Shown: positions 1-7,556 of the stretch, piece by piece | Layout of the letters: every line of letters starts with the position of its first letter | Numbering within the stretch: position 1 is the stretch's first letter | Assembly: GCA_016933295.1 (NCBI GenBank) | Contig: JAFGBG010000143.1 | Coordinates: 1-42,680 of the forward strand | Direction: 5' to 3' | Source: Sedimentisphaerales bacterium | GTDB lineage: Bacteria; Planctomycetota; Phycisphaerae; Sedimentisphaerales; Anaerobacaceae | Length of the DNA stretch: 42,680 bases | The notes under the pieces: generated by a model | The model's database searches: none | What the model was told of the DNA's origin: nothing | The model's input: the letters and a program-made list of their open reading frames with translations, nothing else | Made by a program: the position numbers and the translations under genes

Positions 1-349
1 CAGGCACGGATCAGTTACAATAAAGAACAATTATATATATATAGCTGGTCGTTGTGGCTTGCTCTCAGGCACGGATCAGTTACAATAGCCGGATCCATCA
101 GGCAATAATACCTATAGTTGTGGCTTGCTCTCAGGCACGGATCAGTTACAATACTGTCAGGCCGGCAAAAATAATCGCCCAGTTGTGGCTTGCTCTCAGG
201 CACGGATCAGTTACAATCATCGTCGGCCAGGCTGTTTATAACTCGGCGTTGTGGCTTGCTCTCAGGCACGGATCAGTTACAATCGTCCGGTTCGGGCTTG
301 AGCCGCGTAGTAAGTTGTGGCTTGCTCTCAGGCACGGATCAGTTACAAT
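1..349 (+). CRISPR. Type II-C CRISPR array, right-hand end (five full repeats and one partial)
   Basis: Five identical 36-bp repeats lie at 51-86, 117-152, 182-217, 248-283 and 314-349. A sixth is cut by the window edge at 1-21. Each repeat begins GTTGTGGCTTGCTCTC and ends GGCACGGATCAGTTACAAT. The spacers are 22-50, 87-116, 153-181, 218-247 and 284-313, so 29 or 30 bp each. The GTTGTGG...TACAAT form resembles the Neisseria type II-C repeat. The strand is set by the tracrRNA anti-repeat at 5246-5281, which pairs with this strand. Transcription therefore runs towards cas2, opposite to the cas genes, as is usual in type II-C. No spacer matched another part of the window by eye. The array continues beyond position 1. 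Confidence 0.98.
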
Positions 350-397
350 AGTTGGCCTGCAAGCCCTTTATTTTCAAGAATTTGCGGGTAAAGTCTA
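350..397 (+). other. Flank between last repeat and cas2: last spacer or array boundary
   Basis: These 48 bases separate the last perfect repeat from the cas2 stop codon. No further repeat copy, even a degenerate one, is visible. If each repeat carries its own promoter, the sequence after the last repeat would be transcribed as an unpaired spacer-like tail. Otherwise it is the array flank, possibly the adaptation leader. The sequence alone does not decide. Confidence 0.4.
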
Positions 398-727
398 TTA
401 AAATAATTCGAGTTGTCTTGGTGGTGGAGGGGTGGGTTTTCGCATTTTTCCCCAAAAAGATTGCATACGTCCGAACTGCTTATCCGTGATTGTAATAAGA
501 CGAACTTCACCATCGGGAGGCAAAAAATTCTTAATCCTGTTATAATGAACATCGGCATTTTCCTCACTCGCACAATGCCTAACATATACAGAATATTGTA
601 GCATACTAAAACCGTCTTTCAACAAATTTTTACGAAAGTGGGTATAGTCTTTTCTTGCCTTTTTTGTGTCCGTTGGCAGATCGAACATTGTAAAAATCCA
701 CACCGCTCTATACCCACTTAATATCAT
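398..727 (-). CDS. cas2: CRISPR-associated endoribonuclease/integrase subunit Cas2
   Basis: This 109-residue protein is the size expected of Cas2. Cas2 forms the central dimer of the Cas1-Cas2 complex that inserts new spacers into the array. The N-terminal strand ends in FTMFDLPT, with the conserved Asp of the ferredoxin fold. A typical RKNLLKDGF...QYSVYVR helix-strand segment follows, and the protein ends in a proline-rich tail and LELF. Its ATG overlaps the cas1 stop by 4 bp (ATGA), so the two are translationally coupled. It is the last gene of the cas9-cas1-cas2 operon and ends 48 bp from the array. There is no csn2 or cas4, which fits type II-C. Confidence 0.97.
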   Translation of the reverse strand: MILSGYRAVWIFTMFDLPTDTKKARKDYTHFRKNLLKDGFSMLQYSVYVRHCASEENADVHYNRIKNFLPPDGEVRLITITDKQFGRMQSFWGKMRKPTPPPPRQLELF

Positions 728-1614
728 ATTTCAGGTAAATCCAGATTCTTCTGCTTATAGGAAAAACAACGCTGTAAAGAGGCCATTGTTCGATGCAAAC
801 CAACCATTAACGGTCCCTTGAAGCCGGATATTGTTACTGGCTCATAAAGTACTTCGAGCAATTTGGCTTTAGTCTCTTGATCTAGATCGTAAACTGGCCC
901 TCTTTCTAAATAGACATCTCTAACCTTATCCTCGACAAATCCTCTAAACGGTTCCAGTAAATCATCTGCCAAGCAAAATGCATTGTAACGATTTCTATGA
1001 TGAATCCCTAAACAAGGCAGAAGACCGGCAGAACAAAGTGTACGTGCGACAGCAGCACGCATTACCATATACCCGTAATTAAGCATATTATTTGGTGGCT
1101 TTCCATTTACATTCCTATGGAACGTTAAATCTTGTAGATATACGGGCCAAAATTTTCTACTTGCCTGAGCTTCAATATTATCCGGATCACCTGAACGAAC
1201 TCTATGCCTTAAAGTCATCAGAGATTTATATACGTCACTATCTTTACCTGCAAGTTTCGCCTGATGTTTGATCTTGGTCTGAATGATTTGTTTCCATAGT
1301 CTTTTTTTAACCGGCTCTTTGACTTCAATTTGTTGTCTAAATCGCTCTGTTTGAACACTATTACTTTCAATAGGAAGCAGCATACCAGCCGGATGATGGT
1401 TCCCCCCGCAGAGAACAATTGCTGCACCTTTATCCAGCAATTCGGTGAAGACAGAATGTGTATAAGTAACGCCAATATGATCGACTAAAAGAACTCCTAT
1501 ATCTTCACAGGGAATACTTGAAACCTGTTCACCGTCTTGTCTTAACAATAATTGTCCATAACGAATTGATAAATACGTCCTTGCCGATGATATTTCGACA
1601 ATTCGCTTAATCAT
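724..1614 (-). CDS. cas1: CRISPR-associated integrase Cas1 (type II)
   Basis: A 296-residue Cas1, the catalytic subunit of spacer integration. The metal-binding residues are recognisable: the Glu in NIEAQASRKFW, the His in LGIHHRNRYN, and the acidic residues in LADDLLEPF. The LNYGYMVMRAAVAR helix is typical of type II Cas1. The start has a strong ribosome binding site (GGGAGG about 7 nt upstream). It lies 61 bp downstream of cas9 and overlaps cas2, so the three genes look like one transcription unit. All the expected catalytic residues are present, so the adaptation module looks intact. Confidence 0.98.
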   Translation of the reverse strand: MIKRIVEISSARTYLSIRYGQLLLRQDGEQVSSIPCEDIGVLLVDHIGVTYTHSVFTELLDKGAAIVLCGGNHHPAGMLLPIESNSVQTERFRQQIEVKEPVKKRLWKQIIQTKIKHQAKLAGKDSDVYKSLMTLRHRVRSGDPDNIEAQASRKFWPVYLQDLTFHRNVNGKPPNNMLNYGYMVMRAAVARTLCSAGLLPCLGIHHRNRYNAFCLADDLLEPFRGFVEDKVRDVYLERGPVYDLDQETKAKLLEVLYEPVTISGFKGPLMVGLHRTMASLQRCFSYKQKNLDLPEI

Positions 1615-1675
1615 TATAGCCTCCCGAATCTGCCATTCATATTATATATATCGGCAAATCCGAGATTCAACTTTT

Positions 1676-4600
1676 TTAATCTCTTATTAGAGGTTTTATA
1701 TCGCCCAGAGGTCCAACCCAAACCTTCTGTGGTGATTTGTTTTTTTCTACTCCAAGGATTTGCAGTTGAGCGACCGTTAATCCACCTGTTAGCTTACCGG
1801 GGAGCTTAATATCTTCTCTGGTTTGACAGGTCTCTGTTTCTTTTGCACGCCCGGCATCATGATGGGGAGTAAAGTGAATAAGACCGTTCCCATCAATCTT
1901 AAAAACGACAAAAAAGTCCGGTTTTCTTGTTTCTGGGTGCTTCATATATACCGTTTCACCTATTGAAAGTGACATTACAAATTTACCGTCTTTTGTGTCT
2001 TCTCGATTCACAGCAGTTTGGGGCCTTAGACCAGATGCCTTCGGAGGTCTTACTCTTTGTGCAGCATCGTAGTTAGTCACTACCTCATATTTCCACTTAC
2101 CTTTTTTATCCTCCCTGATTTCGATATGATGATTATTTTGTGGTTCATAAAGCCGAACAGACCGATTGTTCTCGTCGTATTCCATCTTTCCTGTTTTTGG
2201 ATTCCATCGCTTTCTTAATATCGGTTTGACTGTTGGTGCTCGCAAGAGAGTAAAACGCCTAATTGGAACTCCACTGTTGAGAACAATGTCTTTACTTTTT
2301 AGTAAATCCTTGAGTTGTTTCTCTGTATACATATCCGGATCAATGCCATTAGTTTGTAAGCACTCACGCAACTCTTGTCTGAACCATCTATCCCTGACTA
2401 CTCCAGACTTGCCCGGTGCAACATCTTTCAGGGCAAGCATCTCTTTGCGTATTTTTTTTCGCAACACTACAGAATTTGCAGTTTTTAGTTCTTTCAACAT
2501 CTTTTTCCATCCATTAGGAACACGTAAGTGCTTCGGACTTAATTCAGCTATCGGCTTCTTTATAGAAGCATACTTCGTCAGATTGTTCTGCTCATCTACC
2601 ACTGCACCATATAATGTATCGTTATGTAATGAACCTTTTATCTTTCGTCCCTCCGGTCTGTGAGCAACTACTAAATTGTCATATTCCTTCATTACATCCA
2701 TACGAAATGAATGAAAATCACCCCATGGCGTTCTCACAGCCTCTCGTTTCGGTGATGCATAACCTTCAGATCTTGCTATTTCTTGCATTTCCGCTGTTTT
2801 GGCTAGTGAACTTAATCGCTCGGGCCCGCTTAAAGCGATGACCGTAGCGTCTATCGCATGATGCCGATGGTCCGCTCGATTCTTCTTATCTCCTTCATAA
2901 CTATCGTCTTTCCTGTCTGGGAATAAACCCCAATCCTGCCTTAGAATTGAAGTGTAACGGCCCTTTGTTGTAAATACTCTACGTTTGTTATCTTCCTTGT
3001 CGCTATACATCACATCACGCAACCAATTAACTACCTGTCGTGATGCATATGCTGTATCTGTCAATTGCGACTCGACAAATCCATCCAAATCCGGAACCTT
3101 TTTGTGCAGATTGTCCCACTTTGTTTTATTGTCCTTTTTCAAATGTCCCAGTCGTAATTCCAGTTGGCCAAAAGCCTCTTCAGTCAGCCATTCTATTGGA
3201 GTATTGTTCCCCTTGCCCCGGTTACATTTTGTATGGCATACAACAAGATTGTTTAGTCCATTGTCTCCACCTCGACTTTGTGGTGTAATATGATCAAGTT
3301 CAACACTTTCGCCAGCAGCAGCTATCTTCTCTGTAATAGTGTCACCATCACAGTATGCACAGTGGTATCGTTGTTCTTTGCTGAGTAAAACACGTTTTAC
3401 AGCCTTCGCTTGTTGCGTCTTGGATAGGTTGTACCAATCAACGTATTTTTTGATCTCTTCTATAACATTTTTACGTTCCTTTTCCCTCGCACGATTTCGT
3501 GCCAACTGCTTATTACGAACAATTGCACTTTGCCTTGCTTCTCTTGCAAGTTCAACCACGATGCGATCGGGTTTGCATCCACACTGACGCATATATGCTT
3601 GAAGGTGCCGCCTCACCTCATGAATCGCTTTGCGAACGACAGGATTGCTCAAATTGTCTGGAGCAGGTGGTAGCAAATCAGAGTGCTTCATAATATATTG
3701 TCTTTGCCGCCTATTCCCAAGCCCTACCTCGAATGAGTATCGTTCTCGTTGAGGGTCACTTGCTCCGTTTTCGGCATCCTCCACAAACCGCTGCCTTGCC
3801 TCATTTACTGTCCATCCTTCTCGCATGTAAGGTAATAGGTTTTTAATTGCACGCCGAGAATAGTTAATCCGATTATCTACTTTAGGTCGCTTCTTCCATG
3901 CTTCGATAAAGCGATCGATTTGCTGATCATTTAACGCCCACCAGTTCCGACAACCTTCTTTCAAACTCTCGACATCCTTAATAATTTGAGGATCAAACTT
4001 TAATACTGCTCTGTTGACCGATTCCGTTTCAATTTTTGGCATATTTGCCCATTCCTCTATCCCAATCGCTCCAACAATTTCTCGACTAAACCAGTTTGTG
4101 TTCAATCCCCGGTCTTCATCATTCTCCAGACTGAGTGTATAATCTGTCTTCTTCTGCCCTTTATCGAGACCCAATGCCTTTCTTACAGTTGCAACACTTC
4201 CGGTCTTCTGCTTATTTAAGACGGATATCACTTTAGCCCGTTCTTCTGAACTTAAGGGCCGCTTTAATTCTCCACGTGGTGTTATCCTTATGTTATTTAC
4301 TGTCTCCAAAACTAAAAATTCCTGTGCATACATATCTGCCTTTGGACATTTCATATCCGTAGGTTCCAAATCACAACGAGCCAGTGTCCCAACATCCCAA
4401 TATGCCTTCCGCTGCCCAAACAAGATTCCTTTATATCGCCACGTTCGGTCACCTTCGGGATTATCCAGTTTCCTCCGGCACTCGTCTGTTAGTTGTTTAG
4501 CCAAATCACTGTTGTACGATTTCTGCCTATTCCATAGCTCATCAAATTCTTGCCATAACAATTCACGATCTGTACAAAATTCGTAAATGTCTTCTCCGTT

Positions 4601-5185
4601 CGCATTTCTGCGATTACGCACTCTCTGGCCAACAAACTTGCCCTTGTTTCCAACTTGGATCCTTCGTTGCTCATACTGTATGGCCATAAGTTCACCGAAT
4701 GTTTGTGCGTTTGCATCTTTTATGGCTTTACGCGTATGATTTATCGCATCTTTTATTTTTCCTGCGTTCTCATCCTCCTCATCTAAACCAAATCCAAATG
4801 CTCCACGTCGCTGTGCCATATGTAATAAGATACGACCCAATTCTTGCGGCTTAAGTTCACGTTTTAATCCATCCCTCCTCAATAGCCATGGATTATTATC
4901 CTCCAGCCACTTCTTTTCTGCACAGCAATCCTCGGGCATCCATCCATTATCGAGTAAAAATTTCCTCATTTCATGCTTTCTCTTAGTTCTCCTTTTTATT
5001 ATTTTGCGACTTGTCCGCTTATCACGCCGAGCTTGATTTTTTGGGGCTCCGCGTTTCGTGTCTGATTCCTCAATGCCTGCGGGAAATACACTGACTCCCA
5101 TTTTGATGCTTTTTCTTTTCAGATCTATCCATGCTGAACCAACAGAATTACTTCCAATATCTAATCCGAGTGTGGTCGAGAACAT
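1676..5185 (-). CDS. cas9: CRISPR-associated endonuclease Cas9 (type II-C)
   Basis: At 1169 residues this is a mid-sized Cas9, the RNA-guided double-strand DNA endonuclease of the system. RuvC-I starts at residue 6 (LGLDIGSNSVG, catalytic Asp9). An arginine-rich bridge helix covers about 45-75. RuvC-II is at about 541 (IVVELAREAR, Glu545). The HNH domain is at about 607-660, with catalytic His632 in VELDHITPQSRGG and a CxxC/CxxxC zinc pair (Cys609/612 and 650/654). RuvC-III is at about 771 (ADHRHHAIDA, His776 and Asp779). The remainder is the C-terminal PAM-interacting region. The ATG follows a GAGAGGA ribosome binding site. All nuclease residues are intact. The absence of csn2 and cas4, the repeat type and the array orientation support II-C. 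Confidence 0.98.
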   Translation of the reverse strand: MFSTTLGLDIGSNSVGSAWIDLKRKSIKMGVSVFPAGIEESDTKRGAPKNQARRDKRTSRKIIKRRTKRKHEMRKFLLDNGWMPEDCCAEKKWLEDNNPWLLRRDGLKRELKPQELGRILLHMAQRRGAFGFGLDEEDENAGKIKDAINHTRKAIKDANAQTFGELMAIQYEQRRIQVGNKGKFVGQRVRNRRNANGEDIYEFCTDRELLWQEFDELWNRQKSYNSDLAKQLTDECRRKLDNPEGDRTWRYKGILFGQRKAYWDVGTLARCDLEPTDMKCPKADMYAQEFLVLETVNNIRITPRGELKRPLSSEERAKVISVLNKQKTGSVATVRKALGLDKGQKKTDYTLSLENDEDRGLNTNWFSREIVGAIGIEEWANMPKIETESVNRAVLKFDPQIIKDVESLKEGCRNWWALNDQQIDRFIEAWKKRPKVDNRINYSRRAIKNLLPYMREGWTVNEARQRFVEDAENGASDPQRERYSFEVGLGNRRQRQYIMKHSDLLPPAPDNLSNPVVRKAIHEVRRHLQAYMRQCGCKPDRIVVELAREARQSAIVRNKQLARNRAREKERKNVIEEIKKYVDWYNLSKTQQAKAVKRVLLSKEQRYHCAYCDGDTITEKIAAAGESVELDHITPQSRGGDNGLNNLVVCHTKCNRGKGNNTPIEWLTEEAFGQLELRLGHLKKDNKTKWDNLHKKVPDLDGFVESQLTDTAYASRQVVNWLRDVMYSDKEDNKRRVFTTKGRYTSILRQDWGLFPDRKDDSYEGDKKNRADHRHHAIDATVIALSGPERLSSLAKTAEMQEIARSEGYASPKREAVRTPWGDFHSFRMDVMKEYDNLVVAHRPEGRKIKGSLHNDTLYGAVVDEQNNLTKYASIKKPIAELSPKHLRVPNGWKKMLKELKTANSVVLRKKIRKEMLALKDVAPGKSGVVRDRWFRQELRECLQTNGIDPDMYTEKQLKDLLKSKDIVLNSGVPIRRFTLLRAPTVKPILRKRWNPKTGKMEYDENNRSVRLYEPQNNHHIEIREDKKGKWKYEVVTNYDAAQRVRPPKASGLRPQTAVNREDTKDGKFVMSLSIGETVYMKHPETRKPDFFVVFKIDGNGLIHFTPHHDAGRAKETETCQTREDIKLPGKLTGGLTVAQLQILGVEKNKSPQKVWVGPLGDIKPLIRD

Positions 5186-5210
5186 TTTTTCCTCTCCAAC
5201 AATTTTTTTC

Positions 5211-5238
5211 TTGAATTCTATTATTTACTAGCTATAAT
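5211..5238 (+). promoter_or_regulatory. tracrRNA promoter
   Basis: TTGAAT (5211-5216), a 16-bp spacer and a perfect TATAAT (5233-5238) place the start at about 5245-5246, exactly at the first base of the anti-repeat. The promoter points away from cas9 and sits within its 5' leader region. Confidence 0.8.
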
Positions 5239-5245
5239 TACTCCC

Positions 5246-5356
5246 ATTGTAACTGATCCGTGCCCGCGGGTTTTCCACAATAAGATGAAAAATTCGTAGG
5301 CACCAGCCTTCGGGCGACCACCGTAGTACGGGCAACCCTCGTTCTGCGGTTTTTTT
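5246..5356 (+). ncRNA. tracrRNA for the type II-C system
   Basis: The anti-repeat 5246-5264 is perfectly complementary to the last 19 bases of the repeat. After a 10-nt unpaired bulge (5265-5274), CCACAAT (5275-5281) pairs with the first 7 bases of the repeat. This is the usual bulged crRNA:tracrRNA duplex cut by RNase III. Downstream are a very stable GCC-TTCG-GGC hairpin (5306-5315) and a long terminator hairpin ending in a T run at 5356. A consensus promoter lies immediately upstream. The gene is divergent from cas9. The function follows from complementarity and position. The exact ends are inferred. Confidence 0.93.
5321..5356 (+). terminator. Rho-independent terminator of tracrRNA
   Basis: CCGTAG (5321-5326) pairs with CTGCGG (5344-5349) around an inner ACG-GG/CC-CGT stem. 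Seven T residues (5350-5356) follow directly. It probably doubles as the 3' hairpin of the tracrRNA scaffold. Confidence 0.85.
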
Positions 5357-5380
5357 AATTGTTATTTGTATGCTTGTCAT

Positions 5381-5452
5381 GACAACCAGATTCCGAAAGG
5401 AATCTACCAGGCATTGACGCAGGGAGCATTGGAAAATGCATTCTGCGGCAAA
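5381..5452 (+). other. Compact hairpin cluster downstream of tracrRNA
   Basis: The gap between the tracrRNA terminator and the next gene (5357-5603) holds no convincing ORF. It does hold a perfect 7-bp stem with a GAAA loop (AGATTCC/GGAATCT, 5388-5405). Next to it is a nested pair of stems (CGCAG/CTGCG enclosing GCATT-GGAA-AATGC). The structure is strong for an AT-rich spacer and could be a small RNA or a leader. No known family was recognised. Confidence 0.3.
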
Positions 5453-5603
5453 CCTTATCTATAAACTATCTCAAACTCGCCTGATTATGGTCTTAATATT
5501 AACATTCTATATCTACCAAGCAAGGAAAAACCATGCAGATTCTTGACTTATGAGCCACGGCACATAGAATTACGTTATGGAGAAGGCTGGAATCAGGGGT
5601 AAA

Positions 5604-5888
5604 ATGATTAAGAAAGACGTATACAGACATAAAAAAAGCCGTGATCTATTTGCAATCGCGATTGATGAAAACGGTAATGTTATATCAACCAGCGGGCCTC
5701 TACTGACCAAAGATATTAATCCAGAAGAATTAGATTATGACAATTACTGGAATCTGGATATAAAAATCAACATAGATGGTTTTGAACTACTTTCCGAGGC
5801 GGAGTATAAAGACTTGCTAAAAAAAACCGGATTCTTTATCCAAGAATCGCAGCGATCAATTTTTAGCGAACTCAAGAAGAAAAAATAG
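5604..5888 (+). CDS. Uncharacterised small protein, first copy of a tandem duplication
   Basis: A 94-residue acidic protein of no family I recognise. It is closely related over its whole length to the protein encoded at 5921-6214. They share LFAI near the N-terminus, VISTSGPLL, NPEELDYDNYWN, GFELLSEAEYK and IQESQRSIFSEL. The chosen ATG (5604) follows AGGGG and aligns with the start of the second copy. An in-frame ATG at 5577 would add nine unshared residues. There is no signal peptide or membrane segment. The gene opens an AT-rich + strand group that continues with two nuclease-like genes. Conservation of the motifs between copies suggests selection, but the function is unknown. Confidence 0.7.
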   Translation: MIKKDVYRHKKSRDLFAIAIDENGNVISTSGPLLTKDINPEELDYDNYWNLDIKINIDGFELLSEAEYKDLLKKTGFFIQESQRSIFSELKKKK

Positions 5889-5920
5889 ATATAGATTTGC
5901 CACGGCGGCTGGTCAATAAA

Positions 5921-6214
5921 ATGAAAGCGATATACAAACATAAACGAAGCGGGGATTTGTTTGCCATTGAGACCGATGAGAGCGGTAAAGTTATATCTAC
6001 CAGCGGGCCGCTGCTGATAAAGGATTTAAATCCAGAAGAACTGGATTATGATAATTACTGGAATCCAGATATAAAGGCAAATATCGAGGGCTTTGAATTG
6101 TTATCCGAAGCGGAGTATAAGGAACTGCTTAAACAAACCGGCTTTTATATTCAGGAAAGCCAGCGATCTATTTTTAGTGAGCTTAATCGGAAAAAAGATT
6201 GCGAACAGAAATAA
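5921..6214 (+). CDS. Uncharacterised small protein, second copy of a tandem duplication
   Basis: A 97-residue paralogue of the gene at 5604-5888, with the same conserved blocks and a slightly longer charged C-terminus (KKDCEQK). The ATG at 5921 is preferred over an upstream TTG at 5897 because it aligns with the other copy. The leader before it recurs in diverged form 320 bp later, before the nuclease-like gene. The duplication unit therefore appears to include upstream sequence. The divergence looks spread evenly along the gene, suggesting an old duplication in which both copies were kept. Function unknown. Confidence 0.7.
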   Translation: MKAIYKHKRSGDLFAIETDESGKVISTSGPLLIKDLNPEELDYDNYWNPDIKANIEGFELLSEAEYKELLKQTGFYIQESQRSIFSELNRKKDCEQK

Positions 6215-6247
6215 TATTTTCACGGCAACCAGCCAATAAAAAAATTT

Positions 6248-6838
6248 ATGAATAGCTTACAACCACTTAAAGTTAAAAGAAAAACTGGCAACGAGGTCTT
6301 CACAAATCAATGTTCCGGAAAAACTTTAACACTTAAAGATTTCTGGCAGTGGTCATCATCCGATTTGGTCAGTAATACCACAAGGGGTGTTTTAGCTGAA
6401 TTTCTTGTTGCTTCGACTCTCGGCCTTAATCAGGGCGTCAGAAATGAATGGGACGCTTACGACCTCAAGACGGAAAATGACATAAAGATCGAGGTCAAAT
6501 CAGCCGCTTATTTGCAATCATGGTATCAAAAAAAACTATCCAATATCATATTTAATGTTCGATACACCTTTGCTTGGGATTACAAAACGAATCGTTTAGA
6601 TAAAGATAAGAAAAGGCAAGCTGACGTTTATGTATTCTGTCTGCTTCATCATAAAAGCAAAGAAACCATTAATCCAATGGATTTATCTCAGTGGACGTTC
6701 TACGTCGTTCCCACCAAAAAGATAGAGCAAGCATACCCGAATATCAAATCGATAAGTTTATCAAAACTAAAGGTACTCAATCCTGCGATCTGTAACTTTA
6801 AGGGGCTAAAAGAGGCTGTCGAGAACAGTTGTAAATAG
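6248..6838 (+). CDS. PD-(D/E)XK nuclease-like protein
   Basis: A 196-residue soluble protein with the layout of a restriction-endonuclease-like fold: an early Glu in RGVLAEFLVAS (Glu51), acidic residues in NEWDAYDL (Asp69 and Asp72), then IEVKSA (Glu82-Val-Lys84). That is the D...ExK metal site. RQADVYVFCLL follows, the usual hydrophobic strand after the active site. It could be a DNA nuclease of a defence or repair system. I cannot name a closer family, and no methyltransferase is nearby, so a standard restriction system is unlikely. It lies 33 bp after the duplicated small genes and 4 bp before the DEDD exonuclease gene, so the four genes are probably co-transcribed. No strong ribosome binding site is seen. 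Confidence 0.65.
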   Translation: MNSLQPLKVKRKTGNEVFTNQCSGKTLTLKDFWQWSSSDLVSNTTRGVLAEFLVASTLGLNQGVRNEWDAYDLKTENDIKIEVKSAAYLQSWYQKKLSNIIFNVRYTFAWDYKTNRLDKDKKRQADVYVFCLLHHKSKETINPMDLSQWTFYVVPTKKIEQAYPNIKSISLSKLKVLNPAICNFKGLKEAVENSCK

Positions 6839-6842
6839 GAAT

Positions 6843-7334
6843 ATGAAATATCGTGCATATATCGACATCGAAACAACAGGATTGAGCCGGTATTACTCGG
6901 ATTTAACGGTAATCGGTATTGCTCTTGAGAACGGCAGAAAATGCCAGGTGATTCAACTGCTTGAGGATGATATATATGAGGCAAAGCTATTAAAAATCCT
7001 CAAAGGAGTAGATGAAATATACAGTTACAACGGCAGCCGTTTCGACCTGCCTTTTATTAAGGCCCATCTTGGAATCAGTTTGAATGACCATTTTAAGCAT
7101 ACCGACTTGATGTACGGTTGCTGGAAACAGAATCTCAAGGGCGGGCTGAAAGGAGTCGAGAGATTGCTTGGCATTAAAAGGCGACTTGCCGATGTCGATG
7201 GATATGTGGCTGTGCAACTCTGGTGGGATTATATTAATAATAGCAATCAAGAATCACTGAAAACACTTTTAGCTTATAATCAAGAAGATGTCGTTAATCT
7301 GCGAGTGCTTAGACGAAAATTAGGGATCAAATAG
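6843..7334 (+). CDS. DEDD-type 3'-5' exonuclease / RNase H-fold protein (YprB-like)
   Basis: A 163-residue protein with all DnaQ-superfamily exonuclease motifs: ExoI YIDIETTGL (Asp8 and Glu10), ExoII YNGSRFDLPFI (Asp68), and ExoIII with YNQED (Tyr145-x3-Asp149), i.e. the DEDDy type. It resembles the stand-alone RNase_H_2/YprB family of single-stranded nucleic acid exonucleases. An AGGA lies just before the ATG, which follows the preceding nuclease-like gene by only 4 bp. Two catalytically complete nucleases in one likely operon beside CRISPR-Cas suggests a defence or DNA-processing role. That role is inference; the fold assignment is firm. Confidence 0.85.
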   Translation: MKYRAYIDIETTGLSRYYSDLTVIGIALENGRKCQVIQLLEDDIYEAKLLKILKGVDEIYSYNGSRFDLPFIKAHLGISLNDHFKHTDLMYGCWKQNLKGGLKGVERLLGIKRRLADVDGYVAVQLWWDYINNSNQESLKTLLAYNQEDVVNLRVLRRKLGIK

Positions 7335-7374
7335 ACGGATTGTACATATTATTGCATTAATCTGTACAAAATCT

Positions 7375-7388
7375 GTCATTTCGAGTGA
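7375..7388 (+). repeat. Short GTCATTTCGAG repeat remnant
   Basis: GTCATTTCGAGTGA resembles the dispersed GTCATTYYGAG elements seen as intergenic repeats in many bacterial genomes. A related copy occurs at 35151. Two TGTACA palindromes (7341 and 7363) stand just before it. The rest of 7335-7556 shows no gene. Confidence 0.3.
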
Positions 7389-7556
7389 CACTCACAAAAG
7401 CTACCTTTATTTTTCATTCAAAAATGAGGGCGTGCATAAGCAATTCTGATAATGGCAACATTTTACTTCCAAAGGCTCGACTTACCACCTGCGTTTTTTC
7501 AACAATAAACGGTGTAATCGTTGCTAAAATAGCCGAAATACAGTATAAATTCTTGC

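Larger units (their letters stand above)
5604..6240 (+). repeat. Tandem gene duplication with shared leader (about 320-bp unit)
   Basis: The two small genes start 317 bp apart. Their 20-bp leaders at 5901-5920 and 6221-6240 share CACGGC and CAATAAA and match at 15 of 20 positions. All five differences are transitions. A weaker CCACGGC trace precedes the first copy, at about 5553. Confidence 0.75.

Noticed and set aside
54-401. ORF of 115 codons on the + strand across the array
   Set aside because: It is the CRISPR repeat read in frame; the recurring LALRHGSVTI peptide is the repeat translation.
2166-2663. 165-codon ORF opposite cas9
   Set aside because: Antisense shadow of the intact cas9 frame with no recognisable motif or start signal.
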